A DNA stretch of 16,825 bases from DATGKD01 sp035294855 (GTDB lineage Bacteria; Actinomycetota; Acidimicrobiia; Acidimicrobiales; UBA8190). A program made the position numbers and the translations under genes. Location of the stretch: NCBI GenBank assembly GCA_035294855.1, contig DATGKD010000171.1:1-16825 (forward strand), given 5' to 3'. Positions within the stretch are counted from its first letter, which is position 1. Each line of letters opens with the position of its first letter. Of this stretch, positions 1 to 7,321 are shown piece by piece. The notes under the pieces are model-generated. The model saw only the letters and a list, made by a program, of their open reading frames with translations. It had not been told where the DNA came from and ran no database searches.

Positions 1-348
1 TACCGCCGGCTGGCGCGCATGGCGCCCTCGCCGCTCGTGGAGCTCAACCGCGCGGTGGCGGTCGCCATGGCCGACGGGCCCGAGGCGGGACTCCGGATGG
101 TCGAGGAGCTGGACGCCACGGGAGCACTCAGTGACTACCACCTGCTGCACGCCACGCGCGCGGACCTCCTGCGACGGCTCGGCCGCGACCCCGAAGCGCA
201 GGACGCCTACCGCCGGGCCCTCGAGCTCGCCGCCACCGACGCCGAGCGGCGCTACCTCACGCGACGACTCACCGAAGTGGGCGCGCCTTCAGACACCGGC
301 CGGCGTGCCGGCGTCCCTCCCACCCGGGGGCGCACGAGCGACGGGTAG
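1..348 (+). CDS. ECF sigma factor, C-terminal part (DUF6596/ECF42 type), 5' truncated by window edge
   Basis: The reading frame is open from base 1 and ends at TAG 346-348, so only about 115 C-terminal residues are present. The segment contains the run SPLVELNRAVAVAMADGPEA followed by a helical pair resembling a TPR (DYHLLHATRADLLRRLGRD, then a Tyr-Arg-Arg-Ala-Leu helix). This is the hallmark of the C-terminal extension (DUF6596) of ECF42-type sigma factors, proteins that direct RNA polymerase to stress promoters. In that family the extension affects activity, and a DGPF/YCII-domain gene is the usual neighbour; it would lie upstream, outside the window. The DNA-binding sigma-2 and sigma-4 regions are not visible here. 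Homology normally ends near residues RYLTRRL, so the last 20 or so residues, which overlap the opposing gene, are probably not conserved. The family assignment is confident; the target promoters cannot be told. Confidence 0.88.
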   Translation, partial: YRRLARMAPSPLVELNRAVAVAMADGPEAGLRMVEELDATGALSDYHLLHATRADLLRRLGRDPEAQDAYRRALELAATDAERRYLTRRLTEVGAPSDTGRRAGVPPTRGRTSDG

Positions 349-659
349 TCGTTGCGGTCGAATCCCACGACGAAGGTGCGCACCGCCGGTGACAGCCCCA
401 CCGAGATCGCCGGCGCCCATCGCCTGGGCGGCGTGATGACGACACCGTCGGCCATGACGTCGAGGGCGCGCACGTCGGGATCGGCGCCGATCACGGCGCG
501 GAGATAGACGGCGATCGCGCAGTCGCGGACGTCGCGCGGCGTGCCGCGGACACCGGCATCTTCGAGGTGGTGCGCGACTGCGGCGGCATCGTCTCCGAGC
601 CCACCGAGCATCTGGCGCACATTGCTCCGCAATCTCCGGCGCGACCTACTGATTTGCAC
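252..659 (-). CDS. Small uncharacterised actinobacterial protein
   Basis: This encodes 135 residues from GTG at 659-657. The start is supported by a perfect Shine-Dalgarno sequence GAGGAGGT (complement of 665-672) five bases upstream. I do not recognise a named domain. The first 15 residues are rich in Arg. A helical stretch (about residues 20-57) leads into DCAIAVYLRAVIGADPDVRA, and then come beta-like segments (VMADGVVITPP, AISVGL, TFVVGFD). The middle therefore looks like a small folded alpha/beta domain, followed by a low-complexity tail rich in Arg, Pro and Gly. The tail overlaps the end of the sigma factor gene by 97 bp, convergent. There is no signal peptide or membrane segment. That it is a real gene rests on the ribosome site and on the ordinary, non-repetitive protein composition of residues 15-110. 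The function is unknown. Confidence 0.6.
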   Translation of the reverse strand: MQISRSRRRLRSNVRQMLGGLGDDAAAVAHHLEDAGVRGTPRDVRDCAIAVYLRAVIGADPDVRALDVMADGVVITPPRRWAPAISVGLSPAVRTFVVGFDRNDYPSLVRPRVGGTPARRPVSEGAPTSVSRRVR

Positions 660-664
660 CCCGC

Positions 665-672
665 ACCTCCTC
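665..672 (-). promoter_or_regulatory. Strong ribosome binding site fixing a GTG start
   Basis: On the minus strand this reads GAGGAGGT, five bases before GTG 659-657. It is the main evidence that the small uncharacterised gene is translated and that it begins at 659 rather than at the internal ATG near 611. Confidence 0.7.
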
Positions 673-865
673 GAATTCGGTGTCCCTCTCCGGCGTGTCG
701 ACGCCCTCCTGTCGTGGACGTACCCGCGCGGGGCGGACCCCGGGCGGTGGTCCCTGCCCCCAGCTAACCCCTTTTCGGCGCGGCCGGCTCGTGGCCCGGT
801 GGGCCCCGGCGGGGCCGTCGGGCACCATGAGGTTGACGAGGGACTTTGCCTAGGGTGGCGGCCCC

Positions 866-1714
866 GTGGCCGTCCTCGTCGGCATCCTCGTCGCCGCTTC
901 TTTCGGCAGCGGTGACTTCCTCGGCGGGCTGGCGGCGCGCCGCGCCCCCACCCCGACCGTCCTCGGCTGGTCGCAGCTCGTCGCGTTGGCGGGCGCCGTC
1001 GCCGTGGCGTTCGCCGGCGGCGGGACAGCCACGCCGCGCGACCTGGCGCTCGGGGCCGGGTCCGGGGTGCTCAACGTCGCTGCGCTCGGCTGCCTCTACC
1101 GGGCGCTCGCCATCGGGCGCAACGGCCAGGTGGCGCCGGTGACCGCCGTCATCGGCTCGCTCATCCCGGTGACGTGGGGCGTGGCGCGCGGCGAACGGCC
1201 GTCGACAGCCGTCGTGGTGGGCATCGCGCTGGCCGTCGTGGCAGGCGCCATGGTGTCGAGCGAGCGCGTGGAACGGCATGGGCACTTCGTCCGGCGGGCC
1301 ATGCCACTCGCCGTCGCCGCGGGCATCGGCTTCGGCACCTCGCTCATCTTGTTCGCGTCGACGTCTCGCCACTCGGGCTTCTGGCCCGTCTTGAGCGCGC
1401 GGGCCTGCGCCATGGTGTGCGTGGTGCTCGTGGTGGCCGCCACCCGCGCCACGGCCCGCCGCCCGCCGGCGTCGGCGAAGGGCACGCCCCGGGGTCAGGC
1501 TGCGCTCGCAGGCCTGTTGGACGTGAGTGGCGCCGCGCTCCTGCTCGTGGCGTTGCGGCACGGCCTGACCGCCACGGTGGCCCCCGTCGCCGCCCTCGCC
1601 CCGGGGTTCACGGTCGCCCACGCGTGGTGGTACCTGCGCGAGCGGGCCTCGCCCGTGCAGGTCGCGGGCCTCGCGCTGGCGCTCGGCGGTTTGTTCCTGA
1701 TCGCGCTGGGGTAG
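866..1714 (+). CDS. EamA/DMT-superfamily membrane transporter
   Basis: This encodes a 282-residue, strongly hydrophobic protein with about ten predicted helices arranged as two five-helix halves, the size and layout of the drug/metabolite transporter superfamily. Typical features are the N-terminal helix with GSGDFLGG (residues 14-21), the end of the first half with LYRALAIGRNGQVAPVTAVI, and the matching second-half segment in which VALRHGLTATVAPVAALAP precedes the last two helices. A charged, proline-rich loop (about residues 190-208) separates the halves. The substrate cannot be deduced; relatives export or import metabolites, amino acids or drugs. The start is GTG 866. There is no clear Shine-Dalgarno, but a TAGGGT hexamer at 851-856 ends ten bases before the GTG, which would fit a leaderless transcript. 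The gene stands alone and ends five bases from the convergent DinB gene. Confidence 0.85.
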   Translation: MAVLVGILVAASFGSGDFLGGLAARRAPTPTVLGWSQLVALAGAVAVAFAGGGTATPRDLALGAGSGVLNVAALGCLYRALAIGRNGQVAPVTAVIGSLIPVTWGVARGERPSTAVVVGIALAVVAGAMVSSERVERHGHFVRRAMPLAVAAGIGFGTSLILFASTSRHSGFWPVLSARACAMVCVVLVVAATRATARRPPASAKGTPRGQAALAGLLDVSGAALLLVALRHGLTATVAPVAALAPGFTVAHAWWYLRERASPVQVAGLALALGGLFLIALG

Positions 1715-1719
1715 CGCCC

Positions 1720-2247
1720 TCACCCCATGGACTTGGCGCCGTCCAGGGACTCCCGGATGATGTCGGCGTGCCCGGCGTGCTGGGCCGTCTCGCCGATGAT
1801 GTGCAGCACCACCCGGCGAGCCGACCAGGTCGCGCCCTTCTCGAACCACGGGGCATCGGGCAGCGGGTGCGCCGCGTCGAGGTCGGGCAACGTGGCCACG
1901 AGGTCGTCGGTGCGCCGCGCCACGTCGTCGTACGCGTCGAGCAGTCCCTTCACGGTCTCGCCCTCGCTCATCCGGAAACCCGACTCCCAGTCCCCGGTAT
2001 CCCCGCTGCCCCACGACATCGCCGACGGGCCCTCGACGATGAAGTTGGCCCACGCCTGCTCCACCGCCGTCACGTGCTTGACGATGCCGCCCAGCGTCAA
2101 CGCGCTCGCGGTGGTGCGCTCGTTCGCCTGCTCGTCGGTCAGGTCGCGCAGCGGGAAACGGAGGAAGTGACGCTGCTTTTCGAGCGCGGCGAGGAGATCG
2201 GCGCGTTCAGAGGACTCTGCGTTCTTGTCGGCCACGGTCGTTCGCAC
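1720..2247 (-). CDS. DinB/DUF664 family protein (putative metal-dependent, four-helix bundle)
   Basis: This encodes 175 residues matching the DinB_2/DUF664 pattern: an N-terminal helix with LRFPLRDLTDEQAN, then LTLGGIVKHVTAVEQAW, and a C-terminal helix RVVLHIIGETAQHAGHADII. In DinB-fold proteins three histidines hold a divalent metal; the candidates are H58, H157 and H160 (H149 is also in this helix). Relatives include thiol-dependent S-transferases that use bacillithiol or mycothiol, but most DUF664 members have no proven reaction. The protein is cytosolic, with no signal or membrane segment. Two GTG starts are possible, 2247 and 2235, neither with a clear Shine-Dalgarno; I took the longer one. 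It lies 79 bp downstream of another protein of the same fold in the same direction, so the two may be cotranscribed. Confidence 0.85.
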   Translation of the reverse strand: MRTTVADKNAESSERADLLAALEKQRHFLRFPLRDLTDEQANERTTASALTLGGIVKHVTAVEQAWANFIVEGPSAMSWGSGDTGDWESGFRMSEGETVKGLLDAYDDVARRTDDLVATLPDLDAAHPLPDAPWFEKGATWSARRVVLHIIGETAQHAGHADIIRESLDGAKSMG

Positions 2248-2326
2248 CCCCGGTGGTTCGGTCGGGCGCGAACGTTACCTCCGCCGGTCCCGCCGGTCTC
2301 CGGGGCGCGCCCGGTCGAGGTCTCCG

Positions 2327-2896
2327 TCACGGCCTCCTCCCGGTCAGGTCCAGGAGCCGCCGTTGCCGCGGCGCGTCGTCGGGCACGTCGCCACTGGGGC
2401 CCGTGCCGAAGACGCCGGTCCGGCCGATGACCGGTGCCATCGGTTGCAGCATCTCCCACGTGGCGGTCACGAGATCCTCGGGGAGCCCTTCGTCTTGTCC
2501 CGTGGCGCGCGCGAGGTCCCAGCTGTGCACCACGTAGTCGCCGGTTCGGAAGTTGTACAACACCGCTCCGGGGATGTCGCCCACCGCTGGATGGTGCACG
2601 GTCATCTCCATGGCGCCGGAGCGCTCGAAGCCCGCCAGCTCTTCGGCGAACGCGGCGTCGAGCTCGGCAGCGAGGTCCGCTCCGTGCTCTCTGCCGAAGG
2701 CGGCCCGTGCGTCCTGCGCCGCCGCGCCGTCGAGCAGGCGCCGCGCCATGCCGCTGCCCTCCACGACATGTTCCAACAGTGCGCGCACGTCCCACTCGGT
2801 GCACGGTGTCGGCCGGCCCAACTGGGAGGCGTCCACCAATCGCGCGCGCCGGCTCAGCTCCCTTTGCGCCCGGGCGAGTTGTGTGGTGTCTCCCAC
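2327..2896 (-). CDS. TIGR03086 family protein (DinB-like, mycothiol-dependent maleylpyruvate isomerase relative)
   Basis: This encodes 189 residues. The N-terminal part carries the family motif PTPCTEWDVRALLEHVVEG (about residues 29-47), and the central part carries NFRTGDYVVHSWDLARATG, both diagnostic of the TIGR03086 group of actinobacterial DinB-fold proteins. The histidines in LLEHVV and YVVHSWD, with a third residue, would form the metal site seen in the related mycothiol-dependent maleylpyruvate isomerase. The reaction is unknown. The start GTG 2896-2894 is supported by GAGGAGGG (complement of 2901-2908) four bases upstream. The C-terminus is Arg-rich and ends without an obvious terminator. 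It probably heads a small unit with the DinB/DUF664 gene behind it; two DinB-fold proteins side by side suggests a thiol-dependent detoxification role, which is inference. Confidence 0.85.
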   Translation of the reverse strand: MGDTTQLARAQRELSRRARLVDASQLGRPTPCTEWDVRALLEHVVEGSGMARRLLDGAAAQDARAAFGREHGADLAAELDAAFAEELAGFERSGAMEMTVHHPAVGDIPGAVLYNFRTGDYVVHSWDLARATGQDEGLPEDLVTATWEMLQPMAPVIGRTGVFGTGPSGDVPDDAPRQRRLLDLTGRRP

Positions 2897-3087
2897 CGGG
2901 CCCTCCTCGTGCCTCGTGGTGCTGGTGATGATGATCCGTTGTCCTGGTGCTGTCCCGATGCCCGGGGAAGCCTGCCAGGTCGACGGGGCCGAACTGGCGT
3001 CGCGGTTTTCGGGTTACCGGGTCGGCGCCGCGGGTAGTCCATCCGGACGCTCGAGCGGGTCGAGCGCCCGATCCTTGACCCCCGAAC

Positions 3088-3097
3088 AAGGAGGAGG
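3088..3097 (+). promoter_or_regulatory. Ribosome binding site deciding a TTG start
   Basis: AAGGAGGAGG lies just before TTG 3101. Pairing through AAGGAGG leaves six bases to the TTG. This favours TTG 3101 over GTG 3110 and gives the usual HesB-like beginning MLTVTETAA. Confidence 0.65.
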
Positions 3098-3100
3098 ACG

Positions 3101-3409
3101 TTGCTGACAGTGACCGAAACGGCGGCCGACGCCATGCGGAGCGCCCTCGAACGAGCCGACGTACCGGAGTCGAGCGGCATTCGCATCAGTGGATCGGACG
3201 CCATGTCGAATTCGAGCGAGCGCCCCGGGCTCCGACTCGAGATCGTGCCCGAGAAGCTGCCCGGGGACGAGCAGGTGGTGGCCGCCGGCAGTCCACCGGT
3301 CTTCATCGATTCCGACGTCGTCCCGCTGGTGGACGACAAGGTTCTCGACGGAGGGATCGACGCCGACGGACGCGCCGTCTTCAAGATCGTGTCGTCGCCT
3401 GGTCTCTGA
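3101..3409 (+). CDS. HesB/IscA-like domain protein lacking all cysteines
   Basis: This encodes 102 residues. The beginning MLTVTETAADAMRSALE, the segment SGIRISGS and the later beta-rich region GLRLEIVPEKLPGDEQVV, FIDSDVVPLVDDKVLDG and AVFKIVS follow the order of the A-type Fe-S carrier (HesB/IscA/ErpA) fold. In true carriers three cysteines bind the cluster; this protein contains no cysteine at all. It is therefore unlikely to carry a cluster in the classical way and belongs to the cysteine-less actinobacterial branch often annotated simply as HesB-like or Fe-S biosynthesis protein. Its role is unknown. The start is TTG 3101 with a strong Shine-Dalgarno. The gene stands alone, divergent from the TIGR03086 gene (204 bp apart), and its last 29 bp overlap the convergent sensor kinase gene. 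Confidence 0.75.
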   Translation: MLTVTETAADAMRSALERADVPESSGIRISGSDAMSNSSERPGLRLEIVPEKLPGDEQVVAAGSPPVFIDSDVVPLVDDKVLDGGIDADGRAVFKIVSSPGL

Positions 3410-4745
3410 CGCCTCCACCGGGGGCGTCGCCAACCCCGGGTGAGGCCGATGCGGCCCGTGGGAAGGTGACGGTGACCGACAGCCCGCCTTCAGGCTGGCC
3501 GTGCGCTTCGACGCGCCCGCCATGTGCGGCGCTGATCGACTTCACGATGGCGAGGCCCAACCCCACGCCGTCGTGGCCGTTGGCGCGCCCTTCCATCCGG
3601 CGGAACGGCTCGAACATCGACGACACCTGGTCGTCGGTCACCACCGCGCCGCTGTTGGCGACCTCGAGGAACGAGTGTTCCGGATCGGCACCCGTCCGCA
3701 GCCGGATCCAGCCATCTGGTCGGTTGTGCCGCACGGCGTTGTCCACGAGGTTGCCGACCAGGCGCTCGAGCAGGATCCGGTCGGCGCTCGTTTCGGCGCG
3801 TTGGTAGCTCGCCTCCACGTGCAATCCGAGGCGCGCGATGGCGTCCGCCGCCGCGTCGACGGCATCCTCGGCCGCGGTCGCCAGGTCCACGACCTCGCTT
3901 TCGGACTCGGCGCGCTCGCTGGTCGCCAGGGTGAGGAGCGCCTCGACGAGTTTCTCGGACTGCTCGACAGAACGGCGGACCTTGAGCGCCATGGCCTCGA
4001 GCTGTTGCGACGAGGGGGACGGCTTCGCCAGCGTCACGTCGATGGCCGTGCGCATGACGGTGAGCGGCGTGCGCAACTCGTGCGAGGCGTCGGCCACGAA
4101 CCGCTGCTGGCTGGCAAAGGCTGCGTCGAGCCGGTCGAGCATGGCGTCGAAGGTGTCCGCCAGCACTTTCAGCTCGTCGCTGGGACCGGAAAGCGCAAGA
4201 CGCTCGCCCAGATGGCGCTCCGACGCCCGGCGAGCGGCACCGGTGATCGCGGCCACGGGGCGCAGCGCACGTCCTGCCATGAACCACCCGAGCGCGCCCG
4301 ACACCAGGGTCATCGCCCCCAGGCCCAGCAACGAGAACAGCAGGAGGTTGTGCAGCGTGTCGGCTCGTTGAGTCGCGCCCGCCGCGTCGGCGCCGGCCAC
4401 GAAGGCGCGGTGACACGACGCGGGCAGAAGCTTCGGCCCCAACGTCACCGCTCTGGGTCCGCCCTTGCCGCCCGTCGAGGTTGGCTTGGCCGCAGGTACA
4501 GGGGCGGTGCTGCTTTGCTCCTGCGCGGTCCTCACCTGCTTGCAGGCAAGGACCTCCTTGGCCACCTGGGTGCTCGTCAACCGGGACGTGCTGTTCGGCA
4601 AGCTACCCGCCACGAGCCCGTAGGTGAGGCCCAACAAGACCGCGCCGGCGGCGAGAAAGAGCAGCGCGTACGCGACGGCGAGGCGGACGCGGACCGTCTG
4701 CGGGATCCGGGAGGTGATCCGGGACAGCGCCCGACGTGCCCTCAC
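3381..4745 (-). CDS. Sensor histidine kinase of a two-component system (HAMP-HisKA-HATPase)
   Basis: This encodes 454 residues. In order: membrane segment about 20-46; an extracytoplasmic stretch about 47-131 with two cysteines (C68, C111) and a Pro/Ser/Thr/Lys-rich middle; membrane segment about 132-157; HAMP 158-212; HisKA with the phosphoaccepting H222 in FVADASHELRTPL; and an HATPase domain with N-box GNLVDNAVRHN (331-341), a G1-like box EVANSGAVV (Asn replaces the usual Asp, as is common in this branch) and G2 box GVGLGLAIV (393-401). It should sense an envelope signal and phosphorylate the regulator encoded just upstream. It starts at ATG 4745; the ATGA at the junction means regulator and kinase are translationally coupled, with the regulator first. 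The signal is unknown; the two extracytoplasmic cysteines could form a disulfide. The C-terminal 25 residues are Gly/Pro-rich and overlap the HesB-like gene. Confidence 0.95.
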   Translation of the reverse strand: MRARRALSRITSRIPQTVRVRLAVAYALLFLAAGAVLLGLTYGLVAGSLPNSTSRLTSTQVAKEVLACKQVRTAQEQSSTAPVPAAKPTSTGGKGGPRAVTLGPKLLPASCHRAFVAGADAAGATQRADTLHNLLLFSLLGLGAMTLVSGALGWFMAGRALRPVAAITGAARRASERHLGERLALSGPSDELKVLADTFDAMLDRLDAAFASQQRFVADASHELRTPLTVMRTAIDVTLAKPSPSSQQLEAMALKVRRSVEQSEKLVEALLTLATSERAESESEVVDLATAAEDAVDAAADAIARLGLHVEASYQRAETSADRILLERLVGNLVDNAVRHNRPDGWIRLRTGADPEHSFLEVANSGAVVTDDQVSSMFEPFRRMEGRANGHDGVGLGLAIVKSISAAHGGRVEAHGQPEGGLSVTVTFPRAASASPGVGDAPGGGVRDQATTRS

Positions 4746-5404
4746 GGCAGCCGGTACCCGGATCCCACCACGGTGTCGATCACGTCGGGCTCGCCGAGCT
4801 TGCGCCGCAGCCGGGCGATCGTGACCGTGACGGTGTGGCTGAAGGGATCGGCGTGCTCGTCCCAGACCCGTTCGAGCAGTTCCTCCGCGCTCACGACCGC
4901 GCCGTCGGCGACGAGCAGCACTTCGAGCACGCCCATCTCCTTCCGGGTGAGCGAGAGGGCACGTCCGGCGCGGCTCACCCGCCGCCGCGATCGGTCGAAC
5001 ACGAGATCACCCTTCACGAGGAGGGGCGACGCCGTCGGACCGCGCCGGCCCAGGGCGCGCACCCGCGCGACCAGCTCGGCGAACGCGAAGGGCTTCACGA
5101 GGTAGTCGTCGGCGCCGAGGTTGAGGCCCTCCACGCGGTCGCCCACGGCGGCCGCGGCGGTGAGCATGAGGATGCGCGCCTCGGACGCAGTGCCCACTAC
5201 CGCCGCGCACACGGCGTCACCGTGCACCTTGGGCAGGTCCCGGTCGAGCACGACGACGTCGTAGCGGTTGATGAGCGCCCGTTCGATGCCGCTGGCGCCG
5301 TCGTACGCGACGTCGGCGGCCATCCCCTGGTCCCGCAGGCCCTCGGCGATGTCGTCGGCCAGGTCGACCTGGTCCTCGACGACGAGCACTCGCACCGGGA
5401 CCAT
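4742..5404 (-). CDS. OmpR/PhoB-type response regulator
   Basis: This encodes 220 residues from ATG 5404, beginning MVPVRVLVVEDQ. The receiver domain occupies about 1-118: the acidic pair E10/D11, phosphoacceptor D54 in VVLDRDLP, T82 and K104 in YLVKPF. The C-terminal winged-helix Trans_reg_C domain (about 127-219) contains SLTRKEMGVLEVLL, the recognition region SHTVTVTIARLRRKLG and the closing DTVVGSGYRLP. A GTG at 5437 would add 11 unlikely residues (MLPGCDPRCGR), and a GTG at 5398 is also possible; ATG 5404 is the most natural start. The upstream base AGG is only a weak ribosome site. It sits first in the two-component operon and is divergent from the lipoprotein/ABC operon 217 bp away, the usual position of its target promoter. 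Confidence 0.93.
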   Translation of the reverse strand: MVPVRVLVVEDQVDLADDIAEGLRDQGMAADVAYDGASGIERALINRYDVVVLDRDLPKVHGDAVCAAVVGTASEARILMLTAAAAVGDRVEGLNLGADDYLVKPFAFAELVARVRALGRRGPTASPLLVKGDLVFDRSRRRVSRAGRALSLTRKEMGVLEVLLVADGAVVSAEELLERVWDEHADPFSHTVTVTIARLRRKLGEPDVIDTVVGSGYRLP

Positions 5405-5621
5405 CCTGCCGCAGCGGGGATCACATCCGGGTAACACGCGCCCGGCCAGACGCGGTGCTCGGGCCCCGCCGCGCCGCTGGAACGTGCGCCTCTGTCGGCC
5501 GCTCGGCCCGTCGTTCTGTGCGGCTGGTGCAACGTCGCCGCGCGTAGGACCTCGTCGGGGCGCATCGGTGCGCCGCCTGCGAGACGACGAGCCCAGACGT
5601 GAGGGGCGAGGAGGTGGCTCC
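5405..5621. promoter_or_regulatory. Divergent intergenic region between the two-component system and the ABC efflux operon
   Basis: These 217 bp contain no credible gene. They must hold the promoters of both the regulator/kinase unit (-) and the lipoprotein/adaptor/ABC unit (+), and are the natural place for binding of the OmpR-type regulator. I could not identify a convincing direct-repeat operator or a clear -35/-10 pair by eye. The only strong element is the ribosome site at 5608-5615. Confidence 0.5.
5608..5615 (+). promoter_or_regulatory. Strong ribosome binding site of the lipoprotein gene
   Basis: GAGGAGGT lies six bases before GTG 5622. It settles the start of the lipoprotein, since the same frame stays open far upstream, to 5268, across the regulator gene. 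Confidence 0.75.
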
Positions 5622-6212
5622 GTGAACCACAGATCCCATCAGCTGGGCGCCCGACGAACATTCGTGGCACTTGCGATGGCGAGTGCCGGGCTCTTCGTCG
5701 CGGCGTGCTCGTCGTCGCCCGCTCGCACGGTGGCGAGCCTTCCCGGTCGCAACGCCCCGGCCCCGAGCCCAGCTCGGCTCACCTCGGCCCAGGGCGACGC
5801 CGACATGGTGGCCTTCGCCCGCTGCCTGCGTGCCCACGGCGTGGACGAGCCCGATCCCTTCCACCGCCCCGGTCACGAGGGCCTCAGCGTGGAGATCCCT
5901 CCGGCCGTGCCCAGCACCAACACGGCCCTCCAGGCGTGCAACCACTTCCTGGCGCCCATCGTGCAGATGAAACAGGCGCACGCCCGCCAGGAGCTGGCGT
6001 CGTGGCTGCCGGCGCTCACGCACTACGCCCAATGCATGCGGGCCCACGACATCGCCATGCTCGGCCCGAACGCCCAGGGTGCGGTCGACCTCGGCAACGT
6101 TCCCGGCATCACCAGTGACTTCGGCCGGTACTCGCCGCAGTTCCGCGCGGCCGACACGGCGTGTCGTCATGTGCTCCCCGCGGCCGTGCACGACGACGGG
6201 ACCGGGCCGTGA
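5622..6212 (+). CDS. Lipoprotein with duplicated Cys-x-Arg-x-His module
   Basis: This encodes 196 residues from GTG 5622. The N-terminus is a lipoprotein signal: RR at 11-12, a hydrophobic stretch and lipobox VAAC with C29 as the lipidated residue, followed by a Ser/Pro-rich tether. The mature part contains two copies of one pattern: FARCLRAHGVDEPDP followed by ALQACNHFLAP, and YAQCMRAHDI followed by ADTACRHVLP. Many secreted actinobacterial proteins of unknown function carry a single such Cys...Cys unit, often beside MacA-like adaptors and MacB transporters; its duplication here is notable. The four cysteines probably form two disulfides. It is first in a plus-strand operon, and its TGA overlaps the GTG of the adaptor gene. 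The protein should sit on the outer face of the membrane, perhaps as an accessory or sensing subunit of the ABC system (inference). Confidence 0.85.
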   Translation: MNHRSHQLGARRTFVALAMASAGLFVAACSSSPARTVASLPGRNAPAPSPARLTSAQGDADMVAFARCLRAHGVDEPDPFHRPGHEGLSVEIPPAVPSTNTALQACNHFLAPIVQMKQAHARQELASWLPALTHYAQCMRAHDIAMLGPNAQGAVDLGNVPGITSDFGRYSPQFRAADTACRHVLPAAVHDDGTGP

Positions 6213-7321
6213 CGCGGCGCATACCAGCGGTCGCCGGCGCCCTCGTCGGCGCCGCCGTCGCCGGGTCGGTGACGACCATCGCCCTGTGGGGGAACCCGTC
6301 GACGGCCGCGGCACCCGCAGCGCCTGCGACGAGCACGGCCACGGTGGTGCGCACCAACCTCGCCACCACCACCTTGACCGAAGGGACGCTCGGCTACGCG
6401 CCGAGCTCTCCGGTCGTGAACCACGTGTCCGGCGTGTACACGGCGTTGCCCTCGCCCGGCACCACGATCCGCCCGGGGGACGTGCTCTACCGCGTCGACA
6501 ACGAGCCCGTGGTCCTCATGTCGGGCGTGACACCGGCGTGGCGCCCGCTCGCGCCCGGCGTACCCGACGGGCCCGACGTCACCGAGCTCGAGGCGGGCCT
6601 GATCGCGGGCGGCGACGCCGCCGGGCTCCTCGCCACGCCGACAGCGCACTTCAGCGCGGCCACGGCGGCTGCGGTGGAGCGCTGGCAGACGGCGAACGGT
6701 CTCGGAGCGAGCGGGCAGGTGCCCTTCGGACAGGTTGTCTTCCTGCCGGGCCCCGTGCTGGTGGGTGCCGTCAACTCGTCGGTGGGACAGTCGGCATCGC
6801 CCGGAGACCAGCCGTTCGCGGTGAGCACGACCACGAGGACGGTTTCGCTTCCCCTCAACGCCGCCCTGCCGCCCGTCACGGTCGGCGAGGCCGTGTCGAT
6901 CGTGCTCCCGACCACCGCCACCACGCCGGGAACCGTGACCGCCATCGAGCCTGCTTCTTCCGGCGAGAGTTCGGCGTCGCCAGCCGGGGGCGGTGCCTCG
7001 AATGGCTCGTCGGGCGCAGGCTCCGGCCAGCCGGCGATCTCGACGATCGCCACCGTCGCTCCCGACCACCCTGATGCGACCGGCACCGCCGCCGGGATCC
7101 CGGTGCAGGTGACACTCGTCACGCAATCCGCCTCGGATGTGCTCGCGGTCCCCGTCGCTGCGCTGCTCGCATTGTCGGGCGGCGGCTACGGGGTCGAAGT
7201 GGTCGAGCCTCGTGGGGGCCACCACCTCGTCGCCGTCACCACGGGAATCTTCTCCGGATCACAGGTCCAGGTGACGGGGGCGGGTGTCGACCTCGGGACG
7301 CGCGTCGTGGTGGCCCAATGA
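6209..7321 (+). CDS. MacA-like periplasmic adaptor with embedded peptidoglycan-binding domain
   Basis: This encodes 370 residues from GTG 6209, whose GTGA overlaps the lipoprotein stop. An N-terminal membrane anchor or uncleaved signal (about 8-28) is followed by an Ala/Pro/Thr linker. A first biotinyl/lipoyl-like half (about 42-110) contains GVYTALPSPGTTIRPGDVLY. Residues 121-175 form a PG_binding_1 unit (DVTELEAGL, FSAATAAAVERWQTANGL). The second lipoyl-like part and a beta-barrel follow, with a Gly/Ser-rich insert at about 250-275 and the adaptor end ASDVLAVPVAALL, VEVVEPRG and DLGTRVVV. Adaptors of this family link an inner-membrane ABC or RND pump to its outlet. In Gram-negative members a coiled-coil hairpin sits where the peptidoglycan-binding unit sits here. 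It is coupled by ATGA to the ATPase gene. Confidence 0.88.
   Translation: MTRRIPAVAGALVGAAVAGSVTTIALWGNPSTAAAPAAPATSTATVVRTNLATTTLTEGTLGYAPSSPVVNHVSGVYTALPSPGTTIRPGDVLYRVDNEPVVLMSGVTPAWRPLAPGVPDGPDVTELEAGLIAGGDAAGLLATPTAHFSAATAAAVERWQTANGLGASGQVPFGQVVFLPGPVLVGAVNSSVGQSASPGDQPFAVSTTTRTVSLPLNAALPPVTVGEAVSIVLPTTATTPGTVTAIEPASSGESSASPAGGGASNGSSGAGSGQPAISTIATVAPDHPDATGTAAGIPVQVTLVTQSASDVLAVPVAALLALSGGGYGVEVVEPRGGHHLVAVTTGIFSGSQVQVTGAGVDLGTRVVVAQ

Noticed and set aside
832..866. TTGACG (833-838) and TAGGGT (851-856) as a promoter for the DMT gene
   Set aside because: The spacer is only 12 bp, too short for a sigma-70-type promoter. The TAGGGT alone could still be a -10, but the pair is not supported.
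764..2053. Long open frame (429 codons) on the minus strand opposite the DMT transporter
   Set aside because: The translation is dominated by Arg, Gly, Ala and His with no hydrophobic core, typical of an antisense frame in very GC-rich DNA. The opposite strand encodes a convincing membrane protein.
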